Assembly (NCBI GenBank): GCA_025056565.1
Contig: JANWWA010000015.1
Coordinates: forward strand, 8,948-72,947
Length of the DNA stretch: 64,000 bases
DNA from: Chloroherpetonaceae bacterium
GTDB taxonomy: Bacteria; Bacteroidota; Chlorobiia; Chlorobiales; Thermochlorobacteraceae
Direction of reading: 5' to 3'
Shown: positions 43,904-52,973 of the stretch, one piece after another
Layout of the letters: every line of letters begins with the position of its first letter
Position numbering within the stretch: position 1 is the first letter of the stretch
Position numbers and translations under genes: made by a program
The notes under the pieces: model-generated
Database searches by the model: none
The model's input: only the letters and a program-made list of their open reading frames with translations
Told to the model about the DNA's origin: nothing

Positions 43904-45268
43904 TTACGGATTCTTCTGCGTCTGCGACATATGCGCCTTCAGACCGTCGATAATAATCTTGAGCAGAAAGGCGTTCTGTGGCTCTTTCTCAAGCAGCGCT
44001 TCATAGACCTTGATGGCTTTGGCAAATGCACCCTGCGCCACAAAAATCTCCGCCAGTTGCCGCGTTGGTGTTTTGATTTCTTCGTCGTCATCAAATGGCT
44101 TACGCTGTTCTGCAATCGGCGTTGGATCGTTGGTTTCCTCTATGGGCAAGGGTTTGATGTTGGAGAGGGCTGCCGCCAATGCTTCTAATTCATCTGGCTC
44201 TTCCTGCTCTCCTTGCTGCACAGTGCTTTGCTCCGTTGATACTTTGTGCTGCAAAGTTGGCTCTGAGGCGATGTTTCCATTCGGGCGAGCTGCTTCTGAT
44301 GGCGTTTGTAATGTGGGCGCAGCAGTTTGAGTCTCTTTCATGCTCACACTAGACTTTGCCGGCGTAGTCGTTTTTTCAGCTGCCCTTTCTTCCCCAAATG
44401 AAATGCGGGAGAGCACTTCCGCCAGCTTAGCTTTGTCGAGCGATACTTTCGGCGTCTCATTCTCCAGCACTGGCGGCTCTTGATGCGGTGCAGGAATCTT
44501 TGACAGGTCTAACACGGTATCGTATTTCGGCAGCGGTTTTGGCTCTGGTGAAAAAGAAATTTCAGGCAATTCTTTGTCTGGTGCGCCACCATATTCCCCA
44601 ATAAATTCTCCTTTCTCGTTGAAAATATCCTTTTCCGTCAGCAGTCTCTCTTCTGGTTCTTCTGCTTTTGCGCCGTTCTTCTCTGGTTTAGCCTCCAGCA
44701 CAGCTGAGGTAGACTGCATCACAGTCGCTTCAGCTTCTACTTTTGGGGTTTCAGGTTGAGGTGGCGTCTGGGCTACGGGCGATGGCGAAGTCGTCTGAGC
44801 TAATTCAGAAGAGATAGTGTGCGCTTTCAGAGGCACAGGCTGCGTGGTTTCAATCGTGCGTTGACTTTCTTGCGCTGCTGCAAAGCTCGGCACGCCTAAC
44901 ACGTCGGCTTGCTTGGTAGGCTCAGCGGTTGTGGCTGCCATTGCACCTAGGCCCTTCGGAGCAGAAAGTTGAATCAGCTCATAAAACGCCACTTCGTTTT
45001 GTGGCGCCAGCGCGCAGGCTTTTTCATACCACTGCTTTGCCGCACTTAGGTTGCCTAATGCCTTGTAAGCTCTGGCGGATAAAACTGCGAAGCGGTAGGA
45101 CTGTTTGTAGTAAGGCTCAATAGCGCGTAGTCGCTCCAACGCTTCCTTAGCCTTGCCTTGCCGAATCCAACTCTCGGCGAGCGTTAAGGCAGCACTCGAA
45201 ATGGGCTGTGCTTTCAGCCGTTCCAGCAGCAATTTTGCTTTTGCATCTGCCTCTTGCTTTAGCTTCAT
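43904..45268 (-). CDS. TPR protein with long low-complexity middle
   Basis: A 454-residue, probably cytoplasmic protein. The first 110 residues form TPR-like helices (ALTLAESWIRQGKAKEALERL, YRFAVLSARAYKALGNLSAAKQ). Residues about 120-390 are rich in Pro, Glu, Thr and Ala and are likely disordered. The last 60 residues contain another TPR (TRQLAEIFVAQGAFAKAIKV, YEALLEKEPQNAFLLKII). No enzyme motif, signal peptide or TM. Function unknown; a scaffold is a guess. It lies 32 bases downstream of the carboxypeptidase gene on the same strand. Confidence 0.75.
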   Translation of the reverse strand: MKLKQEADAKAKLLLERLKAQPISSAALTLAESWIRQGKAKEALERLRAIEPYYKQSYRFAVLSARAYKALGNLSAAKQWYEKACALAPQNEVAFYELIQLSAPKGLGAMAATTAEPTKQADVLGVPSFAAAQESQRTIETTQPVPLKAHTISSELAQTTSPSPVAQTPPQPETPKVEAEATVMQSTSAVLEAKPEKNGAKAEEPEERLLTEKDIFNEKGEFIGEYGGAPDKELPEISFSPEPKPLPKYDTVLDLSKIPAPHQEPPVLENETPKVSLDKAKLAEVLSRISFGEERAAEKTTTPAKSSVSMKETQTAAPTLQTPSEAARPNGNIASEPTLQHKVSTEQSTVQQGEQEEPDELEALAAALSNIKPLPIEETNDPTPIAEQRKPFDDDEEIKTPTRQLAEIFVAQGAFAKAIKVYEALLEKEPQNAFLLKIIIDGLKAHMSQTQKNP

Positions 45269-45300
45269 TTTAGATGCGCCTCATTTCGCATTTGAAAAAC

Positions 45301-47145
45301 TCAATGCCTGCTTGACACTTCTTCGCACAGGCACGGTGAATAAATCACTGCTGAATAAGGCTTTTTTTCAATCAAACGAAACACAGGAATGCGGTTCATA
45401 AATTCATTATCATAACCGACCGCCGTCATAAAAAACTTCATCTTTTCTTGCTCACGCTCAGCTTCTGAGAGCGCAGGGTTTTTCTCAATCAGTTTCTCAT
45501 AAATCTCTTTTGTGCGGGGTAGGTCAATAAGGTTATACTCGTATTCTGTGACAAAGTCCTTTTCGAAGCGCAGCTTGCCAGTCAAGTAGTTATCGAAGTA
45601 GTTCCAATGCGCAAGGCTATCGTCGGAGTCAGGTTCGAGCAATCCAGCAATCACATTTCCCGTCGGCTGATTCATTGGCACGAGGAAATCGCCAGCCTGA
45701 AAAGTCATCTCTTTGGGCACTCGTGCCACACTAAGTGTTACCTCCCGATGCCCTTGAAAGCATTGCTCTGATACCTGAATTTCTTTGACTTCAAAATACT
45801 CCACCTTTGCTGTAAAGGGACGTAGCAATTTTTCCACTACGACACCGTGCTGCAAAAGTTTTTCAACAATGCGGCGTTCAGACTTTGGCAACAGATACGC
45901 TAAGGGTCGGGGAACACTTCGCGTGGGCACAAAATGACCGAAGTACGGCGCTTTGTAGAGCTTCTTTGTTTTGGTGGGCAAAAAAGACACAGAACCGTCA
46001 CGGTTTTTCTTTTCCTTGACGGCATAGCCTATCACCGTGACCGGTTCAGGGAAGGCTTGTTTAGCCACTTCAATTGCGATGAGATTTTTCTTTGGGTCGT
46101 AGTATTCGCCTTGTGCAATCGTTTCTGCAACGCATGCTCGCACCAGCTCCTTGATTTTGGCGGCATGGCGCGCCGTGTATTCCAAATTCTCACGCATAAA
46201 GTGATAAGCAGCTCGGATGCGTCGCTCGAAGGGAATGTAGGAATAGGTCTCCATCAAAATGGCGATACGGTTTTGCAGGCCACCATATGCCGCGCCAAAG
46301 CGAGCGTGATGTGAGTAAGTTGCCCAGCCTTCTTCGGGCTTGCGGAAATTGACAAAGTCGCCATAGTAAAACATCTCTATTCCTGTGTCGCGCTTGATTT
46401 TTTCTGCGACTTCAAGCAGCATGGTATCACGAATGAACTCAATCAGCCGTTTCGATGCATTAGGGTGCTGCGGGAAGCCAAACGTAAGGTCGTAGCCGTG
46501 CCGTGAGCCATCTGTCGTGTGCCCGTCTATAATGACATCTGGTTGCCAAGCAATGTAGAGATTCTTAATCAGGCAAGCCGTCTCTTCGGCTTCGATTTTC
46601 ATATAGTCGCGATTTAGGTCTAAGCCCACGGCATTGGTGCGAATGCCCACGCCATTTTCAGGCCCGATTTGCGACAAGCGATTGGCCTCACTTAGGCGTT
46701 CATTGCCGTCAGCGTTGTAGAGCGGCACGACGAGAATAATCAGTTCATCCAGCAGCTTGTTGAGTTTGCCGAAAGCAAGGTCGCGCATCAAAATCATGGA
46801 CGCTTCCTTTGGACAGACCTCGCCAGCGTGAATATTGTTTTGTAGCAGCACAATTGGCTTTGATGACTGCACCGCCTGAATCGGCGAAAAAATTTGTGGT
46901 CTTGAAAAGACCGCAAGCCATAGCGTTCTGCCCTCGGTGGTCTTGCCAAAGCTATGCAGTGTCATTTCCGTCGTGTGCGACCTTAGCTCAAGGAGAAAGT
47001 TCGTTACATCTTCGTAGCTCGATGTAGACTTGAAGCCTGTTTTTTCCGCTCTGGAGTAAAGCGCATCAGGAAATTTTTCTTTTGCACTCTTCCCCTGCCC
47101 AATGCGGGTAAAGTATGCGGCAGCTTTCAGAGAGCGTTTTGCCAT
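45301..47145 (-). CDS. M14-family zinc carboxypeptidase
   Basis: A 614-residue metallocarboxypeptidase-like protein. Zinc ligands: H106 and E109 in NNIHAGEVC and H209 in IIDGHTTDG; substrate Arg in LDLNRDY (N178, R179); catalytic Glu E299 in LMETYSY. All catalytic elements of the M14 fold are therefore present. The C-terminal 270 residues carry an extra domain. No signal peptide is visible, so it may act in the cytoplasm or be exported in an unknown way; related proteins in this phylum are often annotated as peptidase M14. Start ATG at 47145. Confidence 0.88.
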   Translation of the reverse strand: MAKRSLKAAAYFTRIGQGKSAKEKFPDALYSRAEKTGFKSTSSYEDVTNFLLELRSHTTEMTLHSFGKTTEGRTLWLAVFSRPQIFSPIQAVQSSKPIVLLQNNIHAGEVCPKEASMILMRDLAFGKLNKLLDELIILVVPLYNADGNERLSEANRLSQIGPENGVGIRTNAVGLDLNRDYMKIEAEETACLIKNLYIAWQPDVIIDGHTTDGSRHGYDLTFGFPQHPNASKRLIEFIRDTMLLEVAEKIKRDTGIEMFYYGDFVNFRKPEEGWATYSHHARFGAAYGGLQNRIAILMETYSYIPFERRIRAAYHFMRENLEYTARHAAKIKELVRACVAETIAQGEYYDPKKNLIAIEVAKQAFPEPVTVIGYAVKEKKNRDGSVSFLPTKTKKLYKAPYFGHFVPTRSVPRPLAYLLPKSERRIVEKLLQHGVVVEKLLRPFTAKVEYFEVKEIQVSEQCFQGHREVTLSVARVPKEMTFQAGDFLVPMNQPTGNVIAGLLEPDSDDSLAHWNYFDNYLTGKLRFEKDFVTEYEYNLIDLPRTKEIYEKLIEKNPALSEAEREQEKMKFFMTAVGYDNEFMNRIPVFRLIEKKPYSAVIYSPCLCEEVSSRH

Positions 47146-47348
47146 TGTGTTAAAGAAAATTTCAGCAAAAGTTAGCCTAAGTATGCCTGAGCTGTAAGAT
47201 AAGGCTTTTAGTCAGACTCCAAAACAGTTTTGGCACTGCTCATCACTGTGGGCATGTTTCCAATCCGAACTGCAAAGTCCCCTCTTCTCCCGAGAAAGAA
47301 CGGAGGTGAGGTTTATGCCAATTAGTGACACATTGAATTAAGAATACT

Positions 47349-47380
47349 CTTGCACTGTTGCTTGTAAATGTGTATTTTTG
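47349..47380 (+). promoter_or_regulatory. Probable promoter of tRNA-Ala, Bacteroidota type
   Basis: CTTG at 47349-47352, 20-base spacer, TATTTTTG at 47373-47380, an exact -7 box TAnnTTTG; the same spacing as at tRNA-Asp. The alternative reading TTGCAC-17-TATTTT overlaps it. The tRNA begins 21 bases after the -7 element. Confidence 0.6.
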
Positions 47381-47400
47381 TAGCTCAGTTTTAAGTTTTC

Positions 47401-47473
47401 GGGGCTATAGCTCAGTTGGTAGAGCGCTGCAATCGCACTGCAGAGGTCAGGAGTTCGAATCTCCTTAGCTCCA
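47401..47473 (+). tRNA. tRNA-Ala (CGC)
   Basis: Cloverleaf with acceptor GGGGCTA/TAGCTCC containing the G3-T70 pair that identifies alanine tRNA, D arm GCTC/GAGC, anticodon stem CTGCA/TGCAG with loop ATCGCAC (anticodon CGC, reading GCG), T arm AGGAG-TTCGAAT-CTCCT. Discriminator A; CCA is not encoded (ACTC follows). Confidence 0.95.
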
Positions 47474-47545
47474 CTCATCGCTTTGCCTGCGCTCGCACTG
47501 GAAAGTTGTTTGCCTCACTTATCAGTCTGCTAAAGCTGTATCAAG

Positions 47546-49708
47546 ATGGCTCGCCGTCGTTCTTGTCAGTCAGTCCTGCCTGCTGCAGAGATAGAAAATC
47601 TTTTGAGTCGTGCTCGGCAACTGCGTTACAATGCTGCGCAAGAAGCCTATACCCTTGCCGAAGAGGCACTTCGCTGTGCGCAGGTCATCGCCGCTCCCTC
47701 TCTCATTCTGGATAGCATTCGGGAGCTGGCTATTTGCTCACACGTTCTTGCCGACTATCCCCAAGCGATTGCTTGGGCTGAGCTACTCTTAAAGGAAGCA
47801 ATATGCTACAACTTGCCAGAGCGGCAAGCCAATGCTCATACGCTGCAAGGTATTAGCTATCAGGAAATAGGCTACTTAGATAAAGCATTAGTGCACTTAG
47901 AAACTGGTCTTGCTATGCACAAGCAAGGCGGTCGGATGCAACATGTCGCCTCTGCCTTTTTCAACATTGGCAACATTTATGCTTTCAAAGGTCAGTTTGA
48001 AACCGCACTCGGCTGGTATCAGCATGCGCTGTCGCTTCAAGAATTTGCCTCACGTGAGTTACTGGCTCGCCTACTCAACAGCATTGGCTATGCTTACTAC
48101 CATCTTGGTAACCATACCGAAGCTCTGCAATACCTCACAAAGTGCTTAGCCATTACGGAAGCCGATGACTTTAAGTTTATGCAAATCACCGTGATGGAAA
48201 ATCTCACGGAGCTATATGTCAACTACGGTGATTATGCGACCGCACTCAATTTTTGCATACAGGCTCTCATGCTCTCAGAGCAACTCCAGAGCCATCGTGA
48301 GATTGCAAACAATAAGTTAGACTTAGGCACAATATATCTGCAGATGGGCGATGCCGCTGCGGCAATTATTCAGTTTATTGATGCCCTCGCCACTGCGCGG
48401 CATTTAGGTATGGTATGGGTGGAAATCACTGCGCTCCTAAAGCTCGGTGAAGCCTTCGCTGCACTGGGTGAGCTACAGAAAGCCACTGCACAATTTTCAC
48501 AGGCGCAGCGCTTAGCCAAAGAACTTGGCTATATGTTTTTAGATGCTCGAGCACAGCTGCTCTGGGCGAAAGTGCTTCTTGCTGAGAAAAAGACACAGGA
48601 CGCACGCCTACTCCTCACTCAAGGACTTGCCCTCACACAACAAATTGGCGCTAAAGTTTTGGAGCAGCAGTATTACGAAACACTCTCTGTGTTCTACCAA
48701 TCACTGGGCGACTTTTCCAGCAGCATACGCTACGCAAAGTATGCCGAATCGCTGTATACACAGCTCAATGCCAATAGGGCTACGCGCCACCTATTGATGG
48801 AGCTCGAGACCCAGCGATTCCTGAAGATGCAGACCTCTCCCAAACCTCCTGATGTGGACATTGCTCTGCAGGTCGCTCGCAAAGCTATTGAGCAGAAGTA
48901 TCTTCAGTTACCCTTCAAGCCCTCTTCCTCCGCTACTTTCACTGCTAATAAAGGCACGGTTAAATTACCCACCATCTTTGTGAAAACCTTTGGTGAATTT
49001 TCTGTAACGATTGATGGACGCACACTGACTAAAGCAGACTGGCAGCGGAAAAAAGCGCGCGACATCTTTAAAATCTTGCTCATTCATCACCAAAAAGCGG
49101 TTACTATTGATGAGCTGATAGAGTGGCTATGGGGCAGCGACGCAGAAAAAGACCCGCAGCAGATTATTAAAAATAGCATCTCTTTTATTCGCAAAGCTCT
49201 CGAGCCTCATCTTTCACCCAGAGAGCCTTCGCAATTTCTCCGCACCGAAACGAAAGCATACATATTAGACTTAGGAGAAAACGCATTCATTGATTTTCTT
49301 GCCTTTAAATCTTTACTTCAAGCAGCCGCATCGCAGCCTGACCCTACCCCTCTTTACAAACAGGCTATTTCACTTTACACGGGTGATTTTCTCAAAGAAG
49401 ACCTCTATGAAGAATGGTCCGCTTTTGAGCGAGAACTGCTCAAAGACACTTACCTTAATGCGCTGACTTACTTAGCCGAATCTGCGCTGCAACGCCACCA
49501 AGACGATGAAGCGACGCTCTATGCTCGCCAAATTCTTGCTACTGATCACACTTACGACAAAGCCTACGCCATACTTTTGAAACTACTCACTAAGCAAGGC
49601 AATATCGCTGAAGCCCACAAAGTGTATAAGCAGTGCAAGGAAGCATTTGAGAAAGAGTTAGGCATATCACCACCTCTATACTTGCAGAGCTTACTGTCCG
49701 CACATTAA
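47546..49708 (+). CDS. TPR protein with C-terminal winged-helix and BTAD domain, transcription regulator candidate
   Basis: A 720-residue cytoplasmic protein. Residues about 1-420 are nine or more TPR repeats (ALGWYQHALSLQE, NSIGYAYYHLGNHTEALQYL). From about 475 (IFVKTFGEFSVTIDGRTLTK) there is a winged-helix DNA-binding domain (KKARDIFKILLIHHQ, AVTIDELIEWLWG, IKNSISFIRKALEP), then a BTAD helical domain (LYTGDFLKEDLYEEWSAFER, ESALQRHQDDEATLYARQIL, EAHKVYKQCKEAFEKELGI). The DNA-binding half is therefore at the C-terminus, while SARP regulators carry it at the N-terminus. Target genes unknown. ATG at 47546 has no clear SD. Lies 73 bases after tRNA-Ala; convergent with the lipoprotein gene. Confidence 0.85.
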   Translation: MARRRSCQSVLPAAEIENLLSRARQLRYNAAQEAYTLAEEALRCAQVIAAPSLILDSIRELAICSHVLADYPQAIAWAELLLKEAICYNLPERQANAHTLQGISYQEIGYLDKALVHLETGLAMHKQGGRMQHVASAFFNIGNIYAFKGQFETALGWYQHALSLQEFASRELLARLLNSIGYAYYHLGNHTEALQYLTKCLAITEADDFKFMQITVMENLTELYVNYGDYATALNFCIQALMLSEQLQSHREIANNKLDLGTIYLQMGDAAAAIIQFIDALATARHLGMVWVEITALLKLGEAFAALGELQKATAQFSQAQRLAKELGYMFLDARAQLLWAKVLLAEKKTQDARLLLTQGLALTQQIGAKVLEQQYYETLSVFYQSLGDFSSSIRYAKYAESLYTQLNANRATRHLLMELETQRFLKMQTSPKPPDVDIALQVARKAIEQKYLQLPFKPSSSATFTANKGTVKLPTIFVKTFGEFSVTIDGRTLTKADWQRKKARDIFKILLIHHQKAVTIDELIEWLWGSDAEKDPQQIIKNSISFIRKALEPHLSPREPSQFLRTETKAYILDLGENAFIDFLAFKSLLQAAASQPDPTPLYKQAISLYTGDFLKEDLYEEWSAFERELLKDTYLNALTYLAESALQRHQDDEATLYARQILATDHTYDKAYAILLKLLTKQGNIAEAHKVYKQCKEAFEKELGISPPLYLQSLLSAH

Positions 49709-49795
49709 AAATTTCTTCCACTGGCAAAGACCAACTTTGCATCACAGCTGGCATGCTTTCTTGTGGCGGAAAAGCGCATGCACTTATGTAGCTGG

Positions 49796-50749
49796 TTACA
49801 CAGGCGGTCGTTTATACTCGCGCGCTTTTAGGAGTAATGTGCCGCCATTTGCGTATTCAGCCTTGACTAAGATATGTGGGTGCGCCATTTCAAACCAATA
49901 CCAGTCTTTTTGTTTGGCATCACGCTCGACGGAAACTTTCCAGCAGGCAATTGTGCCACATTCTGTCTGCAGTGTATCTAATGTTTCCACTTTGTAATCG
50001 CCTTGAAAATACTGCGGGGCTGCTGCGCCACGCGAGAGCTGTGAAACCAATGTGGGTCGCACGAACTCTAAGCCTTCACGAAAATTTAAGCTTCGAAGCG
50101 AGAGCGAAATTTGGTCTTCAAAGAATGTATCGTGCTGCAGTTCGTATTCTCCTTCACCATTGGTGGCAAAAGAATTTTGGCAAGTGAGCTTCAACTTACC
50201 GACCAAGCGTTGGAGCGCTTTGTTAGCGATTCCCTTTTCGTCCTGCCACGACGCAATGTAGCGCGCAACCTTGAAGGGTTCACTTTTCAGCACTGCAATC
50301 CACACTGAAGCTTGTGTCGGCAGTGGCTCTTTGCTATACCGCCACATTGTCTGCTGCACCAAAACAGGATAACGGTCGCTTCGCAATGTGTCATCGCTGA
50401 TGGTATGAAACTCTTTGGACAGAAAAACCTGTGCCGTTAGTCGCGTCTCGGTAAATGTTCTTGTCTCCCCATTCACTTCTTGCTCGACGACGTATTCTGC
50501 CAATTCTACCGCATGATTCCAAAGAGAATCACTTGCCCATTTTGGGTTAATAAGTCCAAATCCTGTTTGCTCTGGTCTTGTCTGACGCTGCTCAGTTGCC
50601 ACGACCTCAATTTTTTGCGCCAAAAATTTCGGTGGCTTTCCATCACAACTGGAAAGAATTACAAGCAGCCCTGCTACAGAAGACACTGCAATTTGCTGCG
50701 CTCTTAATCTTCTCAAGCTTTTAAGGCAGAGTGAAAAGAATTTGTCCAT
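49796..50749 (-). CDS. Putative lipoprotein, unknown function
   Basis: A 317-residue protein with an Arg-rich start, a hydrophobic segment and the lipobox LVILSSCDG, so it is probably lipid-anchored after a long n-region. The rest is beta-rich (VLVQQTMWRYSKEPLPTQA, YFQGDYKVETLDTLQTECG, CWKVSVERDAKQKDWYWFE, ILVKAEYANGGTLLLK), with a layout like the DUF3108-type exported proteins; that resemblance is weak. The start overlaps the ComEC-like gene by 29 bases and the two are probably co-transcribed. No neighbour shows its role. Confidence 0.7.
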   Translation of the reverse strand: MDKFFSLCLKSLRRLRAQQIAVSSVAGLLVILSSCDGKPPKFLAQKIEVVATEQRQTRPEQTGFGLINPKWASDSLWNHAVELAEYVVEQEVNGETRTFTETRLTAQVFLSKEFHTISDDTLRSDRYPVLVQQTMWRYSKEPLPTQASVWIAVLKSEPFKVARYIASWQDEKGIANKALQRLVGKLKLTCQNSFATNGEGEYELQHDTFFEDQISLSLRSLNFREGLEFVRPTLVSQLSRGAAAPQYFQGDYKVETLDTLQTECGTIACWKVSVERDAKQKDWYWFEMAHPHILVKAEYANGGTLLLKAREYKRPPV

Positions 50750-52913
50750 CTCGCTCAGTTGTTTTTATTTGCTGCATTGATTTTGCAAATCGATAGAACT
50801 GCTTTCGTGCAAATGGATTTTTCATTGCGCTCAGGTCTACTGAAACGAGTCTTGGTTGCGCATAGTTTATCCAGTCTCGTAATGCCTTTGCTTCGCGCAA
50901 TCCAAACTTTTTCAGTCGTACCATTGCTACAGGCACCTTGAAAAAGTCTGAACACTTTAGCGATAGTGGATTTAAGGCCACTAAAAACCGACACTTTTTT
51001 GAGACAACTTTTAGCAGCGCTCGCTCAGGACGATATGCTACCAGCGTCTGAAGCCGCAGCGTGTGGTCTTTCCAGAGCATTTTTTGCGTTGCTGGAACCG
51101 TAGCAACGATGCTTGGCGGAGAACTGGCTTGCAGAAACGCGTCCAGCGTATCACATCTAAACACTTGAAGTTGCTTTTGCACGCGCTTCCACTGCCGCTC
51201 TGAGACCCCTGCATCAATAAGCACCGTCTCCGAAGCAGTTTTAAATATCACTGAGCTACCACGCCCAATTGCATTAAAAATCAAAACTGGTTCATCCTTC
51301 TCTTTTAGTAAAGTCGAAACGACCAGCCCTGTTGCAAAAAGTAGCGTACCAATCAATAGCCAAGCACATTTTCTTGGCTCTTTTCGTTGCATCACAGTTG
51401 CGACGATAAGAAAAAACAATATGGTCTCGCTAGTGGATATCTTCAGCTCTAAATTTGATAGTGGCACTCGACTAAAAAATTCCGCCATCGCAATTGCACC
51501 TCGCACAAGGTAGTAGGCAGAGATGGCATAATACTCTCCAAATCCACTCCCCAAAAGGTCAAAAAATAACGACAGCATTGATGCAAATAGCGCAAGGCTC
51601 ATCATATCCGTTACAAACAAATTTGCTAGCAGCCCTAATAGTGGCACACTTCCAAAGTAGTGCGACACAAAAGGGGCTGTGCCAATACTGGCTGCAACGG
51701 TCAGAGCCAGTGCATCCCAAGCATATTTTGTGACTTGTTCCCACCAACGCTCTTTTTCAGGCGCATATAGACCCGAAATTTTTGGGTAAATAAGTAGAAT
51801 AGAGGCGACTGCTGCATTTGTGAGATGAAAACTCACGCTGAACAGCTCCCTTGGGTTCAGTGCTAACATTATTACTGATGCAGCCGCAAGCGTGTTCAAA
51901 GAGGATGATTTTCGTTCAAGTACGCGACCTAACTCAAACAAAATTGCCATTATTACTGCACGCTTTACTGGTGGTGAGTTTCCAGTAATGTTGCTGTAGT
52001 AGACCAGTGCAATGGTATAGATGCCAAATGCGACCCACTTACCTACTTGCGAGATTTTTAGCCGCTGTAAGAAAAGATTGAGCACCAGCGCAATCAGCCC
52101 AATATGCAAGCCAGAAATTGCGAGCACGTGAATTGTGCCTGTCTTTTGAAACGCCGCTCGCACTTCATCAGAAATATCGCTTCTATCGCCCAACATCACC
52201 CCCTTGATGAAAGCTCGTTCATCACCTGCTGGAAAAAGTCGTTCAATGCTCTCTGAAAGCGCATAGTAAGCTGTCCAAACAAACTGACTTTCTAACCACC
52301 CTCCTTTCGTTTCACCTGTTTTCAGTAGTGCCTTCTTGTCGGAACTCACAAGTAAAAGGTCAATCCCTTTTTCCGCTAGAAAGGCGCGGTAGTCAAATTC
52401 TCCTTGATTGAGTGCTGCTTTTGGAAATTCCAGTTTTCCTTGTAGCCAGCACATCTCACCAATTTTGAGATGCACTTCACTTGTGTCTTTCTGATAGCGC
52501 CTGATGCGCACTACTCCCGACACACGCAATGTCTCCGACGCAATTACAATACGCTCTATGCTCGCCGTCCACTGAGCCACCTGATTTTTTGTTTTTGCAT
52601 CACTTTCTGCTCGCGTTAAAGCAACGACCTCTTTGTTTGCAAAGTGCAGAATAGAGTTAGGTGGCACTTGTGTTTCTAGTGACGCAAGGTAAGCTGCAAA
52701 GCCTGTGGGCACACTGAGGAGGTAGCTAAGCGTCCAAGTGTGGCGGAACCATCGGTTTGGATATTTCTTATCCAAGAGCACTGCAAGGAGCGTAATGAGG
52801 AGCAACCCCACTGTTATCCCATACCAGACTTTCATCAAGTTTGGGAAAGTGTGCCCCAGCAGAATTCCAAGCACGATTTGAATCAGAAGTCGCAGAGCAG
52901 GATATGCCACCAT
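50721..52913 (-). CDS. ComEC/Rec2-family DNA uptake channel, degenerate C-terminal domain
   Basis: A 730-residue membrane protein. N-terminal TM helices, a DUF4131-type region with OB-like strands (VSGVVRIRRYQKD), and the competence domain with FQKTGTIHVLAISGLHIGLI, GNSPPVKRAVIMAILFELG and LAAASVIMLALNPRELFSVSFHLT. In ComEC this domain moves single-stranded DNA through the inner membrane. The C-terminal region begins as a metallo-beta-lactamase fold (VLIFNAIGRGSSVIFKTA, VLIDAGVSE) but lacks the HxHxDH motif entirely and is shorter, so it is probably not a nuclease. No other competence gene is in the window. Follows the diguanylate cyclase gene divergently only in the sense of sequence order; both are on the minus strand with a 60-base gap. 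Confidence 0.88.
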   Translation of the reverse strand: MVAYPALRLLIQIVLGILLGHTFPNLMKVWYGITVGLLLITLLAVLLDKKYPNRWFRHTWTLSYLLSVPTGFAAYLASLETQVPPNSILHFANKEVVALTRAESDAKTKNQVAQWTASIERIVIASETLRVSGVVRIRRYQKDTSEVHLKIGEMCWLQGKLEFPKAALNQGEFDYRAFLAEKGIDLLLVSSDKKALLKTGETKGGWLESQFVWTAYYALSESIERLFPAGDERAFIKGVMLGDRSDISDEVRAAFQKTGTIHVLAISGLHIGLIALVLNLFLQRLKISQVGKWVAFGIYTIALVYYSNITGNSPPVKRAVIMAILFELGRVLERKSSSLNTLAAASVIMLALNPRELFSVSFHLTNAAVASILLIYPKISGLYAPEKERWWEQVTKYAWDALALTVAASIGTAPFVSHYFGSVPLLGLLANLFVTDMMSLALFASMLSLFFDLLGSGFGEYYAISAYYLVRGAIAMAEFFSRVPLSNLELKISTSETILFFLIVATVMQRKEPRKCAWLLIGTLLFATGLVVSTLLKEKDEPVLIFNAIGRGSSVIFKTASETVLIDAGVSERQWKRVQKQLQVFRCDTLDAFLQASSPPSIVATVPATQKMLWKDHTLRLQTLVAYRPERALLKVVSKKCRFLVALNPLSLKCSDFFKVPVAMVRLKKFGLREAKALRDWINYAQPRLVSVDLSAMKNPFARKQFYRFAKSMQQIKTTERDGQILFTLP

Positions 52914-52973
52914 TTCGGATGCTCATTTCTGTTGCTGCTGGTTCTTCAGTGTGAGGCAGAATTGCTTGTGTGG

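Noticed and set aside
49709-49795. Imperfect GCATGC dyad between the TPR-BTAD gene and the convergent lipoprotein gene
   Set aside because: The arms need a two-base bulge and no T tract follows; too weak to call a terminator.
50721-52913. ComEC as proof of natural competence
   Set aside because: No other competence genes are in the window and its nuclease domain is degenerate.
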